Of a DNA stretch of 10,555 bases, positions 5,643-10,555 are shown one piece after another; the first letter of the stretch is position 1, and each line of letters opens with the position of its first letter. The translations under genes and the position numbers were made by a program. The notes under the pieces are model-generated. The model was not told where the DNA came from and searched no databases. It saw only the letters and a list, made by a program, of their open reading frames with translations. This DNA is from a bacterium. Its GTDB lineage: Bacteria > Actinomycetota > Acidimicrobiia > Acidimicrobiales > CATQHL01. Location: assembly GCA_028819945.1 (NCBI GenBank), contig JAPPKQ010000388.1, positions 1 through 10,555 of the forward strand, read 5' to 3'.

Positions 5643-8498
5643 GTGGCCCGCTTGGAGGATCTGAAGAAGGGCGCCCGTGTGCGGGGGGTGACGCCGACCG
5701 GGCCGGTGACCGTGATCGACGCCGACTGGATCGGGGCCGACGCGCTGACCCTCACTTACGAGGACGGCGGGGGTGTCACGGACCGCGAAATCCTCTACCG
5801 CGCCAATGAGGCCGACTTGGAATTGGTCGACGGCGGGCGTCCCTGGCCATTGGACGCCGATCCGGCGCTGTTCAAGCTGGTCGCCGAGGCGAAGCGCATC
5901 TCGCTCGCCTACCTGTTCGACCCCTATCTGGCGACCGAGACCAGCGACATCGAGGTGCTGCCGCATCAGATCGAGGCCGTCTACGGCCACATGCTGCCGC
6001 TGCGACCGCTTCGCTTCCTGCTGGCCGACGACCCGGGTGCCGGCAAGACGATCATGGCCGGACTGCTCATCAAGGAACTCATGGTGCGCGGCGACCTGGG
6101 GCGGTGCCTGATCGTCGTGCCCGGCGGGCTCGCCGAGCAGTGGCAGGACGAGCTGGGCGAGAAGTTCGGCCTGGAGTTCGAGTTGCTCAGCCGCGAGATG
6201 GTGGAGGCGTCCCGCTCCGGCAACCCTCTCCTGGAGCGCCCGCTGCTGGTGGCCCGCCTCGACATGCTGGCCCGCAACGACGATCTGCAGGCCCGCCTGG
6301 CGCAGACCGAATGGGACCTCGTGGTGGTGGACGAGGCCCACAAGATGTCGGCGTCGTTCCAGGGCGCCGAGGTGCGGGAGACCAAGCGTTACCGCCTGGG
6401 ACGGCAGCTCGAGCAGGTCGCCCGCCACTTCGTGCTGATGACCGCCACTCCGCACAACGGCAAGCCGGAGGATTTCCAGTTGTTCATGGCGCTGCTCGAC
6501 AGCGACCGCTTCGCCGGCAAGTTCCGCAGGGGGACTCACAGCGACGAGCCGCCCCGCGACCTCATGCGCCGCATGGTCAAGGAGGAACTGCTTCGCTTCG
6601 ACGGCACCCCGCTGTTTCCCGAACGGGTGGCGAAGACCGCGAAGTACCCGCTCAGCGAGGGGGAGCACGAACTCTACGAGCAGGTCACCGAGTACGTCCG
6701 CACCGGGATGAACCGGGCGGAGCGGCTGCGCGCCGAGGGGCAGGGCGGCCGCTCGGCGGTGGTGGGTTTCGCCCTGACGATCCTGCAGCGGCGCCTGGCG
6801 TCGTCCCCGTTGGCGATCTGGCGGTCGATCCAGCGCCGCCGCGCCCGGTTGGGTGCCCGGCTCGTCGAGGTGAGGGACATGCGGACCGCCCTGGAGGTGA
6901 CGCAGGTTCCCAGCGGCTACCGACCCGACGACTTCGGCGACGGCTTCGACGACGGCTTCGAACCCGATGACCTGCTGGGAAGCGAGGTCGAGGCGGTCGA
7001 GACCGAGATCCTCGACGCGGCGACCGCCGCCCGGACCGTCGAGGAGTTGGAGGCCGAGATCGCCGATCTCGGTCGCCTCGAGGAACTTGCCGAGACGGTG
7101 TACCGGTCCGGCGCCGATCGCAAGTGGGAGGAGTTGGCCGACCTTCTGCAGAACACGCCCGAGATGCTCGACGCCGAGGGGCGGCGCCACAAGCTGATCG
7201 TCTTCACCGAGCACCGCGACACGCTCGAGTACCTGCAACGGAAGCTCGCCGGCCGGGCCGCTCGCCGTGAGACCGGGCGTTATCAAGTCGTCGGCGTACC
7301 CGCATCGCTGCGCCGCTGGGACGACGCCAACCGGCGTGGCCGCCTGCTGCGGAACTACGAGCGGATCTGCTTCGAGCACGACCACGTGTCGGTGTCCGGG
7401 CGGCCGGTTGCAGATCTCGTGGCGCCGGGCCATCCGCTGCTCGATGCCACCGTCGGCGTGCTCCTGGAGCGCCACGGATCGGTGCTGCGGCAGGGCACCA
7501 CGCTCATCGACCCCCAGGACTGGACGGAGACGCCGCGGCTGCTGGTGTTCCTCGAGCACGAGATCGTCGACGGCACGACGCTTGGCGACGGTCGCCGCCA
7601 GGTGGTCTCCCGGCGCTTCGAATACGTGGAGATCACCGAGACCGGTGACGTGCGCGGCGCCGGACGGGATCCCCACATTGACCTGCGCGCCCCCGACGCA
7701 GACGAGCAGGCGTTGCTGGCTCCGCTGGCGGAAGCCGACTGGGTGATCGCCGGGCTTGAGACGACGGCCCTGCGCCACGCCGGTGAGCACAACGCTCCGC
7801 AACACCTCGCCGAGGTGCAAGATCGGGTGCAGTGGCGGGTAAAGCGCACTCTCGACGCCGTCGAGAGCCGTCTCAAGGAGGAGATCCGCTACTGGGGTGC
7901 CGAAGCCCTCCGGCTGAAGGACAAGGAACTCGCCGGACAGAGCGGCGCCAGGCTCAACTCTGCCCTCGCCGGTCGCCGGGCCGCCGAGGCCGAGGAGCGC
8001 CTGCAGCGCCGGCGGGCCGAGTTGGCCCTGCAGGGCAAGCTCTCCGTGCGCCGGCCCCGCGTCGTGGGCGGAGCGCTCGTGGTGCCCGCCGGACTGGTGG
8101 CCAAGCTGGCAGGGACCGAAGTGCCCGAACACGCGCACGACACGGTTCGAACCGAGAAGCTCGCCGTGGCAGCGGTGCTCGCTACTGAGCGGGAGTTCGG
8201 AAGGGACGCCACCGAGATGCCCCACAACAACGAGGGGTACGACGTGGAGACCCGCGCCGACGACGGCCGCCTGCTGTTCATCGAGGTCAAGGGCCGGGTA
8301 GCGGGCGCCGACCGCTTCACGGTCACCAACCGGGAACTCAACTACGGCCTGAACAACGCCGATCGCCACATCCTGGCCCTCGTGCGAGTCGACGAGGACG
8401 ACACCACCACCGTCCGCTACCTCTACGACCCGTTCGGTGGCCGCGAGTCCGAGCCAAGCGCCGCCGAATACGACCGCCGCCTCTCCTGGGACGCCTAA
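5643..8498 (+). CDS. SNF2-type helicase-like ATPase with C-terminal DUF3883, lacking helicase motifs V-VI
   Basis: This 951-residue protein resembles the long SNF2/DUF3883 proteins of actinobacteria, often seen in defence or accessory islands. Lobe one is intact: Walker A DDPGAGKT at 129-136 (Lys135), DEAH at 230-233 and TATPHNG at 267-273. An acidic linker (DDFGDGFDDGFEPDD) lies near residues 430-442. Motif IV, LIVFTEHRD, is at 518-526. Relatives then continue through motif V (DAAGEGIN-like) and motif VI (the RFGRIHRIGQ-like arginine finger). Here the text passes within about ten residues (537-547) into the later family segment GRYQVVGVPASLRRWD. The missing block looks like 200 or more residues. 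DUF3883 near the end has GYD867 and IE881-V-K883, reminiscent of a PD-(D/E)xK core. The GTG start gives the usual MARLEDLKKG. DrmD of class 1 DISARM is an alternative relative, but no other DISARM gene is present. It probably no longer translocates. Confidence 0.85.
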   Translation: MARLEDLKKGARVRGVTPTGPVTVIDADWIGADALTLTYEDGGGVTDREILYRANEADLELVDGGRPWPLDADPALFKLVAEAKRISLAYLFDPYLATETSDIEVLPHQIEAVYGHMLPLRPLRFLLADDPGAGKTIMAGLLIKELMVRGDLGRCLIVVPGGLAEQWQDELGEKFGLEFELLSREMVEASRSGNPLLERPLLVARLDMLARNDDLQARLAQTEWDLVVVDEAHKMSASFQGAEVRETKRYRLGRQLEQVARHFVLMTATPHNGKPEDFQLFMALLDSDRFAGKFRRGTHSDEPPRDLMRRMVKEELLRFDGTPLFPERVAKTAKYPLSEGEHELYEQVTEYVRTGMNRAERLRAEGQGGRSAVVGFALTILQRRLASSPLAIWRSIQRRRARLGARLVEVRDMRTALEVTQVPSGYRPDDFGDGFDDGFEPDDLLGSEVEAVETEILDAATAARTVEELEAEIADLGRLEELAETVYRSGADRKWEELADLLQNTPEMLDAEGRRHKLIVFTEHRDTLEYLQRKLAGRAARRETGRYQVVGVPASLRRWDDANRRGRLLRNYERICFEHDHVSVSGRPVADLVAPGHPLLDATVGVLLERHGSVLRQGTTLIDPQDWTETPRLLVFLEHEIVDGTTLGDGRRQVVSRRFEYVEITETGDVRGAGRDPHIDLRAPDADEQALLAPLAEADWVIAGLETTALRHAGEHNAPQHLAEVQDRVQWRVKRTLDAVESRLKEEIRYWGAEALRLKDKELAGQSGARLNSALAGRRAAEAEERLQRRRAELALQGKLSVRRPRVVGGALVVPAGLVAKLAGTEVPEHAHDTVRTEKLAVAAVLATEREFGRDATEMPHNNEGYDVETRADDGRLLFIEVKGRVAGADRFTVTNRELNYGLNNADRHILALVRVDEDDTTTVRYLYDPFGGRESEPSAAEYDRRLSWDA

Positions 8499-8590
8499 TG
8501 GAACCTCGCCGAACCTCCGCGGTGAGTTTCCGGCCTGCTGCAGGTTCGCCTGCGTCAGAACCGATCGCGGCTTTGCCTCGCGAGCCTGTG
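8499..8590. other. Convergent intergenic spacer
   Basis: Ninety-two bases separate the helicase TAA from the TAG of the last cassette gene on the other strand. The only structure seen is a five-pair stem, CTCGC with GCGAG (8577-8598), with a twelve-base loop that overlaps the gene end and lacks a U-tract. No convincing terminator was found. Confidence 0.5.
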
Positions 8591-8941
8591 CTAGCGAGAC
8601 GAGAGGATCTGCTCCCGCGAGGTGAAGCTCGCCGCGTTCCGCATCTTCCGTTGAACGCTCTTCGGCTTCCGGCCGATCACGAGGGCGTGAGCGGCATTGT
8701 CCGGGCGAGGGTCAGCGACAGTCTGCTGATCGAGTGCTTGTGCGGCGGACGCTCGAAAATCGGAGACGCCGGCCTCGCCCGCGAGCGTGATCGACATGTC
8801 TTTCTGGATCCGGGCGATGTCGACCGACAATTCGGGGTCGGAGAACGCGATGGATGACACCTGCCCGTTGTCGACGATGTGGGTTCGGTGGAATCGCCGC
8901 CAGAGGCTCTCGCTGCCCTCGAGCGGCTCACGATCGCTCAA
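8591..8941 (-). CDS. Uncharacterised small protein, third gene of TIGR04255 cassette
   Basis: A 116-residue protein of unknown function. The conserved-looking segments are LWRRFHRTH at about 13-21, VSSIAFSDPELSVDIARI at 28-45 and DNAAHALVIGRKPKSVQRK at 81-99. It has no signal peptide or membrane segment. From memory, similar small proteins occur among actinobacterial hypotheticals, but no function is known to me. The start is inferred to be TTG at 8941, which overlaps the stop of the preceding gene as TTGA and matches the four-base overlap at the other junction of the cassette; AGGCG lies about ten bases upstream. The frame extends to 9118, but that extension lies inside the preceding gene and is Arg/Gly-rich with no resemblance to a folded domain. 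Confidence 0.68.
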   Translation of the reverse strand: MSDREPLEGSESLWRRFHRTHIVDNGQVSSIAFSDPELSVDIARIQKDMSITLAGEAGVSDFRASAAQALDQQTVADPRPDNAAHALVIGRKPKSVQRKMRNAASFTSREQILSSR

Positions 8942-9477
8942 GCGGTCGCCTGCTGCATGCGCTGCATGCGAGAGAGATAGTCCCGCAGCAACTCCCATGT
9001 GCCGCTTCGGGCGGTTGCCGTCGTCTCGGTCTCTTGACCCGACGGGTCCACGATCAGGACTAGGGCCGGCCCGCTGGGAGGGATCTCGACCTCGATTTCG
9101 AAACCCCCGGTCATCCATTCAATCTGTACGCCGCCGTCCGGCGTGGGAACGACACAGGGGCTCGGGCCGTCGGGGCAGATCTCGTTGAGCGCGTCGACGG
9201 CTCGCTTCACGGCACTCTCGTGAATGGGGCGTTCGCCGTAGCCGTTCCAGTCCTCCCCCAGGGACAGGAAACCGAGCATCCGGTCGAGTGTCGGCCGGAA
9301 CCACGGTTGCCTGAAGAGAGCAGCTGAGACCTGCAGGGTGATCTCGCGCCGTTCCGGCCCCAGGACGGTTCCAGCCGCAGGTGTCATGGTTTCTGAGACG
9401 CCCACTCGTGCGGAGGCGACCCATGATCGCTGGAGGGGCGTGCTCTCGCTCAGCAGGTCTTGCTCGACTGCGCTCAT
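8938..9477 (-). CDS. Uncharacterised protein, second gene of TIGR04255 cassette
   Basis: A 179-residue soluble protein of unknown function. Visible segments are LGEDWNGYGERP at 73-84, a helix (SAVKRAVDALNEIC), VVPTPDGGVQIEW at 109-121, then the alternating strand FEIEVEIPPSG from 126 and a C-terminal helix ending RMQRMQQATA. The DWNGYG plus VPTPDGGVQIEW pattern recurs in uncharacterised bacterial proteins and suggests a small alpha/beta fold. The ATG at 9477 overlaps the TGA of the upstream TIGR04255 gene (ATGA), and its own TGA overlaps the TTG of the next gene, so the three proteins are probably made together. An ATG at 9522 in the same frame is an alternative start, but it would lie 49 bases inside the upstream gene. 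Confidence 0.75.
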   Translation of the reverse strand: MSAVEQDLLSESTPLQRSWVASARVGVSETMTPAAGTVLGPERREITLQVSAALFRQPWFRPTLDRMLGFLSLGEDWNGYGERPIHESAVKRAVDALNEICPDGPSPCVVPTPDGGVQIEWMTGGFEIEVEIPPSGPALVLIVDPSGQETETTATARSGTWELLRDYLSRMQRMQQATA

Positions 9478-10280
9478 ATTGTTCGTCCCCAGCGTTCGTG
9501 TGCCTCTGCTGTCGTGATGCATGTGAAACCTCTCACGATCCACTCGTGAGCGAGGTCCATGAAGTCGAGCGCGCCGTCGAGGTCGGGCGAACTCGCTCGG
9601 CCCCGCGAGACCAGGTTGAGGCCGGTGATCCACCGTCCATCACCGGACTGGCCGGACTGCCCCTCGATCGCGAGCCATCCGCGCCCGTCGGGAAGCTCGA
9701 AGCGTGTGAAGAACCCGGCCCCGCTCGGCGCTGGCAGGAAGTCGTCATTCATCGATCCCGTCCACGGCGCGACGATCGTCGACATGCCGTCAGGTGAGTC
9801 GCAGCCCTCCCCTGCCTCCGGTCGGTTGACGTACAGGACTTCGCTGATCGAGGGTGGGGGCAGAGTCAGGTCGACCTGCTCGACGACGCGTGATAGACGC
9901 TTCCAGGCCTCGACGAGGAACGCTCGGATGGTTGCGTAGTGCGGGTAGGGGGTGTCCTTTGGGAGCTTCCGCCAGTTGACGACGAGCCGGTCTTGCTGGA
10001 GTTGCAGGAGTTGGCTTCCGTCGCTGTTCTGAAGCCACAGGCGAGGCGTCTCCGTCTCGTCGCTCAGCTTGAGTGCCACCGCCGGGCGATCGGGTTCGAC
10101 GGCAATCGGCGCCAGCGGCGGCCGCTCGGACACGTTCGGCAGCATGTCCCGCCAAGGCTCGGCGATCCGGGCGAGGTCCACCGAGCGGTAGCCGATGGCT
10201 GACTCGAATTGGATCGCCAGAGCGACCTCGACCACCGGCGGCCGGTCGTAGGCAGGGAGTTGGCCTTCAGGCGGCCGCAC
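9474..10280 (-). CDS. TIGR04255 family protein, first gene of the cassette
   Basis: The 268-residue product matches the TIGR04255 pattern, a sporadically distributed bacterial family of about 250 residues with no established function. The hallmarks are an N-terminal RPPVVEVALAIQFE strand (about 13-26), LQQDRLVVNWRK at 94-105, YPHYA at 112-116, EVLYVN at 147-152, HEWIVRGF at 245-252 and the terminal HERWGR at 261-266. It has no membrane segment or nuclease motif. The frame runs to 10517, but the extra 79 codons are low-complexity Arg/Pro/Gly and the family begins where the GTG at 10280 starts, so that GTG is preferred; no clear Shine-Dalgarno precedes it. It heads a coupled three-gene unit. 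The patchy distribution and the neighbouring broken helicase suggest accessory DNA; a defence or toxin-antitoxin-like role is speculation. Confidence 0.78.
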   Translation of the reverse strand: MRPPEGQLPAYDRPPVVEVALAIQFESAIGYRSVDLARIAEPWRDMLPNVSERPPLAPIAVEPDRPAVALKLSDETETPRLWLQNSDGSQLLQLQQDRLVVNWRKLPKDTPYPHYATIRAFLVEAWKRLSRVVEQVDLTLPPPSISEVLYVNRPEAGEGCDSPDGMSTIVAPWTGSMNDDFLPAPSGAGFFTRFELPDGRGWLAIEGQSGQSGDGRWITGLNLVSRGRASSPDLDGALDFMDLAHEWIVRGFTCITTAEAHERWGRTI

Positions 10281-10540
10281 CGGGCACCGCGTGAGTTGAC
10301 CGCATGGCAGTTCTGAGACTAGCCGGAACGCCGCCCGGAGCAGCGGACGGCGACCGGCGGACGGCCCGATCGCGGACTCCGTATCCGGCCCGAGAGGAGA
10401 AACTGGTGCCGCTGGGTCGCGTGGGCACCGCCCGCAAGGCCGAGTGCGACCGCCGCCTGTCCCGGGACGCCTACGGGAATCTCGCGGCGGCGCCGCAGTG
10501 AGTGGATATTGAGACAATGGACTTCATCCATATTCGCAGT
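10281..10540. other. Divergent intergenic spacer, no convincing gene
   Basis: About 260 bases lie between the GTG of the TIGR04255 gene and the ribosome binding site of the outgoing gene. A 65-codon frame on + (10304-10501) and a 70-codon frame on - (10319-10531) exist, but both are Arg/Pro/Gly-rich, lack a good ribosome binding site and match nothing recognised. A minus-strand TAGTCT (10316-10321) could be a -10 for the cassette. TGGAT (10503-10507) and ATCCA (10526-10530) form an imperfect inverted repeat before the outgoing gene. Confidence 0.45.
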
Positions 10541-10546
10541 AGGAGG
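10541..10546 (+). promoter_or_regulatory. Strong ribosome binding site of the outgoing gene
   Basis: AGGAGG is a perfect Shine-Dalgarno core, six bases before the GTG at 10553-10555. It is the strongest such site in the window and marks a gene that starts at the right edge. Confidence 0.6.
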
Positions 10547-10552
10547 GAGCCA

Positions 10553-10555
10553 GTG
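10553..10555 (+). CDS. Start codon of a gene leaving the window (partial)
   Basis: Only the GTG is visible, placed correctly after AGGAGG. The product cannot be known from this window. The gene would be divergent from the TIGR04255 cassette and share the spacer at 10281-10540 with it. Confidence 0.45.

Noticed and set aside
5628..8369. Long open frame on - (913 codons) opposite the helicase gene
   Set aside because: The opposite strand has a continuous SNF2/DUF3883 protein with ordered motifs; the antisense reading shows only a low-information Gln/Gly/Val/Leu pattern.
5643..8498. Reading the helicase gene as DrmD of a DISARM defence system
   Set aside because: No DrmA, DrmB, DrmC or methyltransferase gene is visible in the window, and the protein lacks its second helicase lobe; the general SNF2/DUF3883 label is safer.
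8577..8598. CTCGC/GCGAG stem between the convergent helicase and cassette genes, considered as a terminator
   Set aside because: The stem is only five pairs with a twelve-base loop and no T-run, and it overlaps the end of a coding frame.
10304..10501. 65-codon frame on + before the outgoing gene
   Set aside because: No good ribosome binding site, biased Arg/Ala/Gly composition and no recognised similarity; probably chance in high-GC DNA.

Overview
The window is dense, very GC-rich DNA with G/C-ending codons and GTG/TTG starts. It carries a partial mycofactocin locus, a redox-cofactor system found mostly in actinobacteria. Together these suggest a high-GC actinobacterium; an uncultured acidimicrobial lineage is possible but is only a guess. 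No tRNA, rRNA, CRISPR array, insertion sequence or integrase was recognised.

Layout, left to right. (1) 1-1370: a possible tail of an upstream gene, then a PcaB/adenylosuccinate-lyase-type lyase on +. (2) 1396-1743: on -, a 115-residue protein with an N-terminal helix-turn-helix and a C-terminal Xre/MbcA/ParS (DUF2384) region, with no RES toxin beside it. (3) 1866-2843: on +, a membrane di-iron hydroxylase of the sterol desaturase family. (4) 2849-5474: on -, mftB-mftC-mftD, joined by a GTGA overlap (B/C) and a one-base TGATG overlap (C/D). No mftA precursor, mftE, mftF or mftR is visible. (5) 5643-8498: on +, divergent from mftB, a SNF2-type ATPase with a C-terminal DUF3883. Its second RecA lobe breaks off after motif IV, so motifs V and VI are missing although the frame stays open. 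(6) 8591-10280: on -, a three-gene cassette starting with a TIGR04255-family protein and followed by two uncharacterised small proteins, with ATGA and TTGA stop/start overlaps. (7) 10281-10555: a spacer ending in a strong ribosome binding site and the GTG of a gene that leaves the window on +.

How the genes work together. MftB, MftC and MftD are the maturation core that turns the MftA C-terminal Val-Tyr into the redox-active pre-mycofactocin. Here they form one translationally coupled unit, but the peptide substrate and the releasing peptidase must be encoded elsewhere if the pathway works. The hydroxylase and the lyase could be catabolic partners, but nothing in the sequence proves a link. 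The broken helicase and the TIGR04255 cassette look like accessory DNA. The cassette is the best candidate here for an undescribed multi-gene system, and the gapped helicase and the mftBCD island without mftA are the two clearest anomalies.
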